Assembly: GCA_965153355.1 (NCBI GenBank)
Contig: OZ231127.1
Location: 46,376,001-46,440,000 of the forward strand
Origin: Flaccisagitta enflata
Lineage: Eukaryota > Chaetognatha > Sagittoidea > Aphragmophora
Direction: 5' to 3'
DNA length: 64,000 nt
The notes beneath the pieces were generated by a model. The model saw only the letters and a program-made list of their open reading frames with translations, had not been told where the DNA came from and searched no databases. Shown here in pieces: positions 11,201 to 22,526 of this stretch. Position numbers and translations under genes: made by a program. Position 1 is the stretch's first letter. Each line of letters opens with the position of its first letter.

Positions 11201-11898
11201 AGTTACAAAATTGTGTTTTTTTTCATTTACCAGGTCATTTTGAACCGTAATAACTCGGCCATTTTTTGGAAATATCTGCTGAAATTTTTTCTGGGATCTC
11301 CCAAGATGCATGACTAACCATTTTCAAAAAAAAATTGGATTCAGGGACCTTGAAATAGTGTTTTCATGTAAGAAAACTCAAAAATTGTTTTTTTTTTTTG
11401 GTCGAATTTTGTTTTTTTTAGCATAATTTCAACATGAAGCTGTTCAAAAGTGGCCACAAAACTTTGCAGGAAGCTTGTTGCATAAAATGAGAAGTTCCAT
11501 TTCAAATTTTGTAGGAATCCAAGCATTTTTAGACGCGCAATGAATAAAAAAGTGATATTTTTATGTTTTACGGGCCCTTTTTGAGCCTTTTTAGGTACCC
11601 CAACCATCACTTACCATGATGATCATTTTTTTTTTTTCAGTCTCTTACATCAAGAAGTATTACCACCAAAAAAATTTGGGGGTTGGGGTCTCATTAAGCA
11701 AAAAATTTTCAACAAAAATAGCCAAAATAGGCTATTTTTGGCTGTTTTTTTTGGTGCGTTTCTAGGGGCCCCCTCGTAGGGCCCTAAAAACATCAAAAAT
11801 GGAATCCTGATGCAATTTTACATAGAAATCACTTTTTTTTTGCCACCCTCAAAGATTTTTTTTTTTTTACATGCTAGCTGAAGATATGCATGTGAGGG
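8235..11898. mobile_element. Foldback element 2, 3.7 kb, with internal repeats
   Basis: Ends are CCCTCACATGCATATCTTCA and its reverse complement. Left (8235 on) and right (back from 11898) arms pair for more than 1 kb, including the unusual 'GGGCCCTACGAGGGGGCCCC' block near 8361 and its mirror near 11770. Within the left half the same module recurs near 8340, 9010 and 10000; modules carry GGGGGCCCCTRGAAAC, GATGTAAGAGACTGA and GATGGTTGGGGTACCT. A possible 4-bp duplication GTTT (8231-8234, 11899-11902) lies in simple TTTG sequence and is weak. No transposase frame. Confidence 0.8.
9460..9800 (+). repeat. HINE-B carrying an AGTCATTTTA decamer array
   Basis: Begins with the palindrome GTCGCGTGCACGCGAC, then TCTACAACCCGCTTTGTCTG, a GTCY block, some twenty degenerate TAAGTCATTT units, then TCTCGCACGCGAC (inverted subterminal arm) and GGCCTTGTT. 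Inserted in a poly-T run of foldback element 2, as comparison with the empty module at 8800 shows. Confidence 0.75.
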
Positions 11899-12042
11899 GT
11901 TTGCTTGTTCGTCCATTCATTCGTTTGTTAGCTTGTTTGCTAGTTCATTGCTTCATCCGTTTGCTGGTTTGCTCCCTCTTTTGTTTATTCGGTCGCTCTT
12001 TGGTTTGCTCGTTTCTTCGTTCATTTGTTTCTTCCTTCCTAT

Positions 12043-12165
12043 CTTCTTGCCTTCCTTCCTTCCTTCCTTCCTTCCTTCCTTCCTTCCTTCCTTCCTTCCT
12101 TCCTTCCTTCCTTCCTCCCTCCCTCCCTTCCTTCCCTCCTTCCTTCCTCCTTTCTTTCTTTCCTT
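12043..12165. repeat. (TTCC)n microsatellite
   Basis: TTCC tetranucleotides degrading into TCCC and TTTC at the right. The Pro/Ser/Phe frames crossing it are artefacts. Confidence 0.95.
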
Positions 12166-12239
12166 CGCTCCTCTGTTCATGTGTTCTGACTATATGGGAC
12201 AGTCAAATACCCTTATTTTTTGCGAATCGAACTTTTCTT

Positions 12240-13490
12240 GAATGCAAGAGTGCTTCGATGATTAGATGATTGTTAGAAACTTATTTTTCCCACTCACGAA
12301 AAAAAAAAGAAAAAAAAGGATAGAATCGGGATTTGTTTCTGAAATTCCCAAATGAGTTCTTTTCTCAGCATCAAGTATTTCTATGGGGACTATCTTTGCA
12401 AAGTTAGCAGCTTACTCCCTACGTCATACTTGATAGTGACAAAAGCACTCATAAGTAATCACACTCTGATATTATGGACACCAGTAAAATGCTGCAATCA
12501 CAGATATTATTGCTCAGCATGAAGTATCGAACATGAATAGATATTATTTTTTTTTGTCAAAATGTATGCCTACTTCATATCATAGCACATGTGATGGGGA
12601 ACACAAAAAAAATATAAAAAAAAATTGACAGGTTTTTTCTGCACTACAGCAACAGCAACAGCAACAGCGCATATCATAGTTAAAATCTACATGTTTTAGT
12701 GTCTATGTAACATTCACTAAAAGTATCATTTTTCATTTCGCTTAATTGCACTGAGGGGAGAGCCGCTCGCGCCATCGCAGGAAGTGAGCGAGCTGCCCAT
12801 GAGTGAGTTCTCTTCTTAATCCTGACTTCCTCCTGACTTCGCAGAAAAGAGAGAGATTTGGGAGTTTTGGAGCAGCTAGGAGGCGAAGAATAAGGAGTTC
12901 GGGAGCCCCTCGGCTCAGTTTAGCTCTGGATGAGTGGAAAACCTCAGCCAGAGACCGAGCAAGTTTGATTGTAAAGGATAAAAAAGCTCACTTTGTCAAG
13001 CAAAATATTTGCCTGAGGTTATGGGGGACTGACAGACCCATAGACGGATATATCTTCTTAAATATCTGCTTTGGTGCACACCAGTCAAACAAAAAGGCGG
13101 AAAAATACAGAAGCATAAAAATCAACACTAGATAATCCATGGTATTGCGTATCCTCAACAAAAATTACATCACACTGGCCCATCTAGCTCTAGCAGTATG
13201 CTGTCCACCCATGATTTTCATGAGTGTGCCCCTGTATTGCTTCAAGTGATATTGGGACAATTACTAGTAAATAGGTGTTCTAAAGAGAAACCTTGAGTGT
13301 TAGGAAAAAACATTATTTCTCTAATCTAATCTGTATTCTCAGTTAAACCACAGAAACATCGAAATCATTGTTTCAAAAGTCATCATCGATAAAATCAAGA
13401 AATTCCTCGTGGTCAATCTGACTGGCCATTGACAGAAAGAACAAAACGAAGGAAGGACATAGTAACAGGATTCCTCGCATATTGATAAGG
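12240..13490. other. Unassigned 1.2 kb, no gene recognised
   Basis: Mostly AT-rich. Holds a short CAGCAA run near 12647 and a GC-richer patch at 12750-12960 containing an open frame (12803-13135, plus) with no recognisable domain. No paired ends or HINE modules seen. Confidence 0.35.
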
Positions 13491-13518
13491 ATTGAATTCA
13501 TTCCTTTTTGTCTACTCC

Positions 13519-13585
13519 GTCTTCTTCTTCTTCTTTTTCTTTTTCTTTTTCTTTTTCTTTTTCTTTTTCTTTTTCTTCTTCTTCT
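13519..13585. repeat. (TTTTTC)n microsatellite
   Basis: Hexamer tract flanked by TTC repeats. Confidence 0.95.
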
Positions 13586-13774
13586 CAATAAGCATTTGCC
13601 TGAGACTTCCAAAATGTATACATACAGACAAGTCTTTTTACACGAGTACCTTCTTGAGTCAATCTTGGTTCCAATGAGTAGTCCAACTAACGCTTCAATG
13701 TTTCGCAAGATGTGACAAAACAACCCCCATATCCATGAACTGTTAAAAATCTACTCCGTACATGATGTTAATTG

Positions 13775-13880
13775 CCATATTTCTCCCTTTGATTTCCTTC
13801 CCCATTTCCCAATCCTTTGATTTTATTCCCCCCCCTGCCGGAGGGGGGGGGGAATATGCAACTAAATACATAACTGATCT
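13775..13880 (+). mobile_element. Remnant of hAT-like MITE (right part)
   Basis: TTTGATTTCCTTCCCCATTT, CCTTTGATTTTATTCCCCCC and the GCCGGAGGGGGGGGGG block match the right third of the MITE at 42229-42550. The expected end TATACACCCCTG has decayed to ATACATAACTG. Confidence 0.6.
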
Positions 13881-13945
13881 TTCATATTGTCAAAAATGGC
13901 TTGCCGCGACGGGCACACTTCATGGGAGTCCCAGGTGGAATTTCT

Positions 13946-14139
13946 AGTCGCGTGCACGCGACTCTATGAACCACTCTGTCCATCGGTCTGTCGGGGTATC
14001 CATCTGTCTAACTGTCCTTCTGTCATGCTTAGCTTTTTTTTGTCATTTTGCAACATTTTAAGTAATTTCAAGTCATTTTAAGTTATTTCAAGACAATTTA
14101 CACTTAGTCTTTTGGTCTTGCCGTGTATCCGGCCTTGTT
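13946..14139 (+). repeat. HINE-B copy with short decamer array
   Basis: Starts with the perfect 18-bp palindrome AGTCGCGTGCACGCGACT and TCTATGAACCACTCTGTCC, has a GTCT block, four or five AAGTCATTTT units, and ends TTGCCGTGTATCCGGCCTTG plus TT. The inverted subterminal arm is missing. Confidence 0.75.
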
Positions 14140-14446
14140 CTTCTTCTCCATATCCTCCACCCCCTTCTTCTTCATCTTCTTTATCACTTTTATGAGAATA
14201 TCACTTTTATGAGAGGATTTCTTTAGAAGTAGAAGAGAAATTAGAAGACGCGGAGGGAAGTGAACAAGAGGAAATCGAGGACCAAAGACCATGACTTTGA
14301 CGATTTTTTTTCTCAAAATTTTTGATGACGATTCCGAAGCCGATGCCAATGACGGTGATAAGGATATGGGAAAAAAAGATTTGGAATAAACATGATCATC
14401 CTGAGAAGGAATGACAATATGTGGGAAATCTATGAAGGAATTTAAC

Positions 14447-14505
14447 GAGGCTGGATACATGGCTAGTTAGATCAGGATAAAGAGACTCGTGCAAGCGGCT
14501 AAAAA
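14447..14505 (-). repeat. HINE fragment
   Basis: GAGGCTGGATACATGGC followed by CTCGTGCAAGCGGCTAAAAA: both ends of a reverse HINE-B with almost all the middle deleted. It sits beside an unassigned stretch (14140-14600). Confidence 0.4.
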
Positions 14506-14602
14506 TCAAAGAACTGAAAAATTGATTTGTTATCGAATATCGACCATATGTAATTAGTTTTTCCTGGTATCTAATGTGAATAAACTACTTGCATGAATAA
14601 CC

Positions 14603-14605
14603 ACT

Positions 14606-14692
<87 letters not shown>
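14603..14692. repeat. (AAC)n microsatellite
   Basis: Uninterrupted AAC tract. Confidence 0.97.
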
Positions 14693-14693
<1 letters not shown>

Positions 14694-14714
14694 CGACTCG
14701 TTTCATTTGACAAA

Positions 14715-14760
14715 TTCAGAATATGCCAAAACAAGGGTGATCAACCTATTTCGGCGAAGT

Positions 14761-14811
<51 letters not shown>

Positions 14812-15024
14812 TATCTATTATCATCGTCATCATCATCCTCTCCATCATCATCATCATCATCATCATCGTCATCCTCTCCATCAACATCATCATCATAGTC
14901 GTCATCAAAATAAAAACATCATCATCATAGTTGGAAACATGAAAATGCCAAGACAAGGGTAATCAACCCATTACGGCGAACCTGTCATCATTATCATCAT
15001 TATTATCATCATCATCATCATCCT

Positions 15025-15066
<42 letters not shown>

Positions 15067-15165
15067 CTCCAACATAATCTTCATAGTTGTCATAAAAATA
15101 AAAATGATAGGCATCATTATCATCATCATCATCATAGTTGGAAACATGAAAATGCCAAAAAGTGG
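14715..15165. repeat. Compound repeat: ATC tracts alternating with a 45-bp unit
   Basis: A unit holding ATGCCAARACAAGGGTRATC and AACCYATTWCGGCGAA occurs at about 14720 and 14950, with a truncated third copy (TTGGAAACATGAAAATGCCA) at 15137. The units are separated by (ATC)n and TCCTCTCC tracts. Confidence 0.8.
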
Positions 15166-15211
15166 CTCACGGAGGTTCACATGGATTTTAAGATAGTATA
15201 TGGCTCTTTTT

Positions 15212-15327
15212 AGTTGCGGACACGCAACTCTATAAGAGTCTTCGTCCGTCCGTCTGTCCGTCCATGAGCGCAATTTCGCCCCTGTCCACCCATCCGCAAC
15301 TGGTATGGCCGTGTATCCGGCCTTGTT
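15212..15327 (+). repeat. HINE-A, compact full-length copy
   Basis: A clean type specimen: AGTTGCGGACACGCAACT, CTCTATAAGAGTCTTCGTCC, (GTCC)n, ATTTCGCCCCTGTCCACC, CATCCGCAACT, and TGGCCGTGTATCCGGCC then TTGTT. Only 116 bp and noncoding. Confidence 0.85.
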
Positions 15328-15570
15328 AAACTAAACATGAAGTCATAAACCACAATTTGGACTCCGCCAAAAAATTGAAGTCATTATGCAAATAAGTAAT
15401 TCTTTTATATCGTGAACAAAGGACAAACGTCTTTGCAGGTCTTTTGTATAACGTCTGGTTTTACCGATTCTTCAGCTCAGCCAATGAGGGCTCGAGTCTA
15501 ACAGTGAATCAACCAATCACAGTATTCTCACCTTTCCAGTGGAAAAAAATTGAAGCGGGACCCGCGTTTC

Positions 15571-15636
<66 letters not shown>

Positions 15637-15663
15637 AATAACAATAACAACAATAACAACAAT

Positions 15664-15698
<35 letters not shown>

Positions 15699-15784
15699 CC
15701 ACCACCACCACCACCACCACCACCACCACCACCACCACCACCACCCACCACCACCACCACCACCACCACCACCAATTTTCCAAC

Positions 15785-15846
<62 letters not shown>

Positions 15847-15905
15847 TTGTTTATGTTGTTGTTGTCTTTGTTGTTGTTATGTTGTTGTTGTCTTTGTTGT
15901 TGTTA

Positions 15906-15980
<75 letters not shown>
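15571..15980. repeat. Inverted trinucleotide tract (CAA)n-(CCA)n-(TTG)n
   Basis: About 130 bp of CAA with rare ATAA interruptions, about 75 bp of CCA, then about 195 bp of TTG with TATG/TCTTTG interruptions. CAA and TTG are complementary, so one strand can fold into a long hairpin with a CCA loop. Confidence 0.95.
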
Positions 15981-16132
15981 CAAAACCCAATTTTCATTAG
16001 TTTGGAATGGAATCATGCCGCTCGAGCCAATCAATGTACCAGAAAATATCGTATCTGCTTTCTTTGATTTTTTATATTTGATGATTGTAAAACTTATGAA
16101 CTGAATTGGACTTGTAATCATGTTGATAGATA

Positions 16133-16692
16133 CAGTATGTTTCAACTCGTTTGTAACATTATACGACGGCATAACTCTTGAAGTAATCGAGATAATTCAA
16201 TTCTGAAAAAAAACTTTTATAGATAATAGTTTAGCATTTAATACTAAACAATTCTCAGAGATTTTCTATAGAAGTTTGATACTTTTCACACCCTGAGGAG
16301 CTTTGGGTCAAATTATGCAAAAAAAGGCTATTTTTCTCTCTTTCTTTAACAAATTACGTCTATAGACAATTTTATCTCTATTTCCATAAACTACATTAGG
16401 ATATCTTTCATTTAAAACTTATCTGGTATAAGAATCATGAAATTCTGTTAAAAAAAAAGCTACACAAGAAAACAATTTTTTTCACAAAAAGACATAAAAA
16501 TCTACTTTGCAAAGCATTATTTTTAGTTTATGATATGTTAAGGGGTTTAGATTTTTCCAAAAAATCACCAAAATCAATCATCATAAAATGCTAAACTATT
16601 ACCTATAAAAGGTTTTTTTCAGAATTGAATTATCTCTATTACTTCTAGAGTTATGCCGTCGTATAATGTTACAAACGAGTTGAAACATACTG
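16133..16692. mobile_element. TA-duplicating MITE (Tc1/mariner-like ends)
   Basis: Ends CAGTATGTTTCAACTCGTTT and its reverse complement, flanked by TA at 16131-16132 and 16693-16694. The arms pair for about 130 bp (ATTATACGACGGCATAACTC is in both). The loop is noncoding. TA duplication and CAGT ends are typical of Tc1/mariner derivatives. Confidence 0.85.
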
Positions 16693-16731
16693 TATGTCAA
16701 AATCTTTAATGTACTTCTTGACATGTATATA

Positions 16732-16887
16732 AACAAGGCTGGATACACGGCCCTACCAGTTGCGGACGGGTGGGCAGGGGCGGAAATGCGCGTTTTCACA
16801 CTTTTTGACTCATGCACACCAACGGACAGACGGACCGACGGACGGACGGACGGATAAAGGCTCTTAAAGAGTTGCGTGTCCGCCACT
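16732..16887 (-). repeat. HINE-A copy, near full length
   Basis: The plus strand shows AACAAGGCTGGATACACGGC, CAGTTGCGGACGGGTGGGCA, GGGGCGGAAATGCGCG, (GGAC)n, AAGGCTCTTAAAGAG and TTGCGTGTCCGCCACT. All modules are present on the minus strand. Confidence 0.8.
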
Positions 16888-16985
16888 AAGAAAATGCAGG
16901 TTCTTGTTCTGGTCAATTTTTTTCTGGATTTTGAATTCTTCAATCGATCGGGTGAAAAATCGTCATCGCAAGCACCGGTAGTATA

Positions 16986-17378
16986 CCATACGACTAAAAA
17001 AAAAAGACACACTTTTGGATGGTTAATTTTACCTATAAATCAAAGAAAAACCTATCAAAATCTTAGGTCATCTGAAAGCCCTTTGAAAGTACTTTCATTT
17101 GGTGCCAATCTGGTATTGCTATCTTTTTTTCGTTTAGATATGGCGTTAGTTTGAGTGAAAACGTTGCCCATTTCAGTTTTGCAAATTAGTGCTTTTCTTG
17201 GTAAGGCTCTAGCTTCTAAACCGTTTAAGATAGAGAGCTGGGATTGGTCTAGATTGAAAGATTTTTTAAAAATCTTTCAAAACGTTTTCTTTGAAAAAAG
17301 TTCAAATTGATTTTTATACCTGTTTTATCAATTTATAAACAGCTGCGTCTTTTTTTTTTTTTTTTTGGGGTCGAGTGG
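16986..17378. mobile_element. TA-duplicating MITE, relative of 45012-45422
   Basis: Starts CCATACGACTAAAAAAAAAA and ends TTTTGGGGTCGAGTGG, flanked by TA (16984-16985, 17379-17380). The body (CATTTGGTGCCAATCTGGTA, AACCGTTTAAGATAGAGA) aligns with the copy at 45012. Confidence 0.7.
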
Positions 17379-17612
17379 TAATACTGAAAACGATTGGTAT
17401 TTTCATGATGGAGAGTACAGTGCAGTAGAGCAAAAACAAACACTTTTGCCTAAATTTTCGATAACCACTTTGGGCATCATCATGATTTTCAGTCTTCGAT
17501 CGATCGATTTTCTTTGTTCTGACAACCTGACTCGCTGAGCTGTGTCAGCTGATTCCGCGATCATTGCCATCAGCGATATGGTCGTTTCATCGATATTCAT
17601 TTGTATTTGTTA

Positions 17613-17640
17613 ACAACAACAACAACAACAACAACAACAA

Positions 17641-17671
<31 letters not shown>

Positions 17672-17672
17672 T
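17613..17672. repeat. (CAA)n microsatellite
   Basis: Two CAA tracts separated by one AAA. Confidence 0.95.
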
Positions 17673-17934
17673 ACGACAACAGATGCCAAGAACAACAAAT
17701 TTTCAAAAAATGCATGCACTAAGAAGAACTAGCGGGCCAATACTCACAACATTAGCATAGATAAGACTTGAACACCAAGCCCAAGATATGGCTCATTAAA
17801 GGAGTACATATTGTGGACTCATGGCGCCACTTCAGTGATTAATTTTTCAGATTTTTTTTTATACTCAATCTATTCTAGATCAGCACCGATCATCATCAAT
17901 GGATTAAAGCCGTTTTTAAAAAAATCACTGACTC

Positions 17935-19505
17935 GCCATTAATCGGGAAAAAAGTCGAAGTCAGTCTTCGACTTTTTGACATATTCGAGAGAAACAGGGT
18001 TTTCATTTTCTTATAGGGAAGTTGTGCATCTCATCCGGCTGATTGGGGCCTCCAATGAAATTTATGGGGTAAGTAAATTTGATTATTCTCTTTCATTTGG
18101 CACCAAGCAGAATTCTCTACGACAACTATTTTTCACGCTATGATTTTTTAAAGATTTATTTACAAAAAATTTAAATTTATTTTTCTTCAATTTCTTATGA
18201 TTTTATGTAGGATCAATAAAAAAGTGTATCCATATTTGTTTGAACATGCAAATACAAGAAAACATGTTTATGAGGATAGCTGCTCCGCTGTGAGGGTGTT
18301 TTCTAGTATTCCAGCTCATCTAGCTCATTTAGCCCAGTCTTTTTTTTCTTATTTTAAATGCAATAAATAAAAAAAAAATGATGGATTTATTTCTGAGCAT
18401 GCAAATACAGTAAGCATGTCCTCAAGCATAGCTGGTCATCTGTGTAAGTGATTTGGAGTATTTCAGCTTATTTAGCTCATTTAGCTCACGCTTATTTTTC
18501 TTTTATCGGGAAAAGTCAAGTCAGTTATAGTTTTTGACATATTCGAGAGAAACAGGGTTTTCATTTTCTTATGGGAAAGTTGGGGATCTCCACCGACCAC
18601 CGAGCGAATAGGCCCTCCAATGCAATTTAATAATTCTCTTTCATTTGGCGCCAAGCAGAATGCTCTACGACAAATATTTTTCGCGTTATGATTTTTTAAA
18701 GATTTATTTATGAAAATTACAAATTGAATTTTTTTCGATTTTTTATGATTTTGAGTAGGATCAAAACAAGCCCGAACTGGCAACGATGCGTCCAGACTGT
18801 GTCTCTGCGTATATTGACCATGTTACACATATGGATTGACAGATGGACAAATAGACAGATGGAAAGACAAGAGTAGTAATGGAGGCTCTCAAATCATGTT
18901 TGTCTCGCAGTAGATTCAGTGTAGGATCTCGTCGTGGCCGAAAACGGCCAAAAACCGCGGTTTTTGCACAGGCGTAATGGACCGACGGACGGACGGACCG
19001 ACCGACGGACGGACGGACGGACGGACGGACGGACGGACGGACGGACGGACGGACAAACCCTCTTATACAGATGCGAGGACGCATCTAAAAAGAGTGTATT
19101 TATGTTTGTTTGAGCATGCAAATACAAGAAAACATGTCTATGAGCATAGCCGCTCATCTGTGAGGGTGTTTTGGAGCATTCTAGCTCATTTAGCTCATTT
19201 AGCTCAATTTTTTTTTTATTGTGATAAATCAATAGATATTTTGATACATGTTTAAGAAAGCAGATACAAAAAAGCATATCAGTGAGCGTAACTGCTCATC
19301 TGTGAGGGTGTTTTTAAGCATTTTAGCTCACTTAGCTTATTTAGCTCAGTCTTTTTTTCCAATTTTTAATGAGATAAATGTTTTGATGGGAGCATTTAAA
19401 AACAAAAAAGCATCTCAGTGAGCATAGCTGATTGTCTGGTTGAGTGATTTTGAGCATTTTAGCTCATCTAGCTCATTTGGCTCAGTCCTATTTTTCTCTG
19501 ATATT
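17935..19505 (+). repeat. Family E tandem repeat region
   Basis: A long unit appears twice (17935 and 18487), opening GGGAAAAAAGTCGAAGTCAG / ATTCGAGAGAAACAGGGTTT and running through ATTATTCTCTTTCATTTGGC to a GTAGGATCAA tail. After it comes an array of about 150-bp units holding ATGCAAATACARKAARCATG, GCTCATCTGTGAGGGTGTTT and AGCTCATTTAGCTCA (near 18230, 18390, 19100, 19250, 19390). Inverted relatives lie at 63420-63620. The second long unit is split by a HINE-C. Confidence 0.75.
18765..19086 (-). repeat. HINE-C copy inside a family E unit
   Basis: Plus strand: AACAAGCCCGAACTGGCAAC, GATGCGTCCAGA (inverted subterminal arm), a unique middle, (GGAC)n, AAACCCTCTTATACAG, then the hairpin AGATGCGAGGACGCATCT. 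The family E unit resumes immediately (AAGAGTGTATTTATG), so the insertion point is clear. Confidence 0.8.
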
Positions 19506-19662
19506 CAGTGCAATCAATACATACAATTGCTCTTGATTTGATCTAATAGAAAAAAAGATTTGCAGTGACTAAAGACTAAAGACCAATGCTTACGACTTTT
19601 TTCCTCACGGCGACAGCCGCCATTACTGGTGGTAAGAATGAAATGAAGAAATGAGTTCACTT

Positions 19663-19736
19663 CTTTTTCTTCTTCTTCTTCTTCTTCTTCTTCTTCTTCT
19701 TCTTCTTCTTCTTCTTCTTCTTCTTCTTTTTCTTCC

Positions 19737-19768
<32 letters not shown>

Positions 19769-19779
19769 TTTTTCTTCTT
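19663..19779. repeat. (TTC)n microsatellite, left part of a split tract
   Basis: TTC with TTTTTC and CTC interruptions. It lies immediately left of the hAT-like insertion; the same kind of tract resumes at 34842. Confidence 0.95.
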
Positions 19780-19886
19780 CTTTTTCACAGGGGTGTATAT
19801 GAATGGCCTTTTATTCGTCATTAATGACAGAAGCACACTTGCAACCAACAAAGCTAATAACTACAGACTAAAAACTAACAATCCAA

Positions 19887-21205
19887 TCAGTCATTTTCAA
19901 TTCGTTCCGACAAAAATAGCACGGTTGAATGGATAACGGCTTCATTACAACCTTTGAGATTGCGGGATAAAAAGACTTCAGAACGTTTGCTGAAAATTTC
20001 ATATATACTGGGAAAACCTGCAGACTGTCGAAGAAAACGTGTACTTTCCCAGCGTTGGTATGAAAAAATTCTACGAATCGCATCATTGATAGCCGTATTA
20101 AACTTTTGTAAATCAGCATTAGAAAATTCCACTGCTTCAGCGCCATAAGTAAGGATCGGGACACAGTTAGAATATAATAAATTCATGAGTATCATTTTAT
20201 CCGGCTTACGTAAGACAGAAAAGATGGAGTTGACCGCACGATAAAAGGAGGACAATGCCGGTCTTGCGGAAAAACTTATGCTTTTACCAGAAACTACTGT
20301 GACGCCTAGATATTTCCATTCATCAACAAAATCCAAGCATTTACCGTTAAGTACAAGATTACAAATACCATCTCTTTTTGCATTACCAAAGATAAGTACT
20401 TTAGATTTTTTGACATTGAATGAAAGACAGTATTCAGAGCAATATTCCTCGCAAACACGAAGCAATTCTTGCATTGCACTTCTTGTAGGTGCAATAAGAC
20501 ACAAATCATCAGCATAAAGTAAACAAGCAATAAAAAGATCGATTAAGTGACAACCGACCCCACGACGTTTTAATCTATCAATAAGTTCATCCATGTAAAG
20601 CGTGAATATTTTTGGACTAATGACACCACCTTGCTTTGTGCCAGTTAAAACATCAAAGTAATTACTACAGCAACCGCGCCATTGGCATCTACTTTTCATA
20701 TTAAGATATAAGAAAATGATGATTCTTAAGAAACAAAGCGGTACACCACGTTGCATTAATTTAAGAAATATTCCAAAATGTGAAACCGTATCAAAAGCTT
20801 TAGAACAGTCTAAAAAAGTAACAAAAACATTAGATCCATGCTTGGTGTAGTACTCAACACATGATTTAAGAACAAAAATTGCATGAGCAGCAGAATGGCC
20901 TCGTTTGTAACCAAATTGGAGATTATTACTCTCGAAAAAATTACCAAACTTATTCAAAAGCAAATATTCAAATAGTTGTGAGAGAGTGGGACCTAAAGTA
21001 ATAGGACGATAATTAGAAGAGTCTGTCGTATCACCGTTAGCGTCTTTAACAATCGGGGAAATTGTGCCACATAGAAAGTCGTATGGTATGTAAGAGTGAG
21101 ACAAGAGAGCATTATAGAGTATGTGTAAATAACAAAGGAGTTCAGGGCAGCCGAGAAAAATGTGCTCAGCCTTAACAAACGTACTCGCAGCTTTACTGGT
21201 TTTAA
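19887..21205 (-). pseudogene. LINE ORF2, reverse transcriptase part
   Basis: The RT motifs appear in order: SNYRPITL; LQFGYKRGHSAAHAI; VTFLDCSKAFDTVSH (motif A, catalytic Asp); GTKQGGVISPKIF (motif B); LLYADDLCLIA (motif C, YADD); LSFNVKKSKVL; and WKYLGVTV. It copies the LINE RNA at the target site by target-primed reverse transcription. A stop follows …SERIEND. The N-terminal end of this piece is cut by the foldback element; removing the foldback and one TAA lets the frame continue into the endonuclease half. The domain is otherwise uninterrupted. Cut off from its own 5' part, it is presumably inactive here. Confidence 0.9.
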
Positions 21206-22526
21206 TAGTCGGGGATCTTAGCGCCAAAATCAAGGATGGCGTGCAAAAATTTTCAGCAAGCTCTAGAAATTTGCATACGGGACTATTTTTTCATGCTGAA
21301 GACAGCCAATTCATCCGTTTTTCAAAATTTTTTTAGCACCCCTTCTAAAAATCGCTTTTTAGGCCATTTTTTCACTTCAAAACGTCATAACGGGTAAACC
21401 GTTCAGGTTGGCTCAACAAAATTTTACATGGTGAAATATGTGATATTTCTTTGGTTACATACCAAATTTCAGCTTAATCGGTTGAGTAGAAGCGGTGTTA
21501 TTGAATTTTAAAGTCTAGGTACCTTTTCTCAAAAAAATGCCAAAATTTTGAAAAGGGCTATCCCTAGGCTAAATGGTTTAACTTCATGCCACAAGATTTT
21601 GCATGGCCAAATGTATGATAAAAACCTACTTGCATGTCAAATTTTAGCCTCTCAGCCCATATAGTAGCGGAGATATAATTGTTCAAAGTTAAGCATATTT
21701 TTTTGAGTAAAAAACTACAAACTACAAAAAAAATGATTTTTTCTCCTCAACGACAAATGCCACAAACCTGAAATTTTACATGATGAATAATATGATATTT
21801 TTTGAGTTGCCCACAAAATTTGAGTCTAAAAACTCAAATAGAAGCGGAGATATTGTCATTTAAAGTCTAGGTACCCACTGTTCCAAAAAATGCAAAATTT
21901 CGAAAAGGGCTATGCCTAGGCCAAACGATTTGGCCAATTGCCACAAAATTTGACATGGTGATAAGCATTATTAATACTTAATTCCATGTCAAATCTGAGC
22001 TATTAAACCCTTATTAAAACAGAGTTATGAATTTTTAAAGATTTACCATTACTTTTGAAAAAAAAATACAACAAAAATAGAAAAAGTACTATTACTTCTG
22101 AACCATGATGAATTGTGTGATATTTACGACTCTACATGCCAATTTTTAGCTATCTAGCTCACACTAAGGCCGATATATAGGCTCTCATAGTCTAAAACCC
22201 TCCAGAAAAATGGCTTAAAATGACCATTTTTTCAACTTTTTGGCCTAAAAACCCAGTTTTAGTTCATCCACTGGTCCTTAATTGGGGATTTTCCTCTGAC
22301 TGGATCTAATCTATCACTAACCAAAAAAAATTTGATGATTGGAGATCTAGAAAGGCCGATATGAAGCCTAACAGAGCAAAAATTTTGTCTGGAAGGCCTG
22401 ATTTTGGACTGTGTAGACGGATTTAAGGTCTATGAAGGCTGTTTTGAGATCTAGTGAAGTTGCCCAAAAGCAGGACATGGGTAACAGTCCAAAAGGCCTG
22501 ATGTGATTAGCTGAAGAAGTGGAGTG

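Noticed and set aside
12803-13135. 110-codon frame in a GC-richer patch
   Set aside because: No domain, no splice or start context, and no support beyond length.
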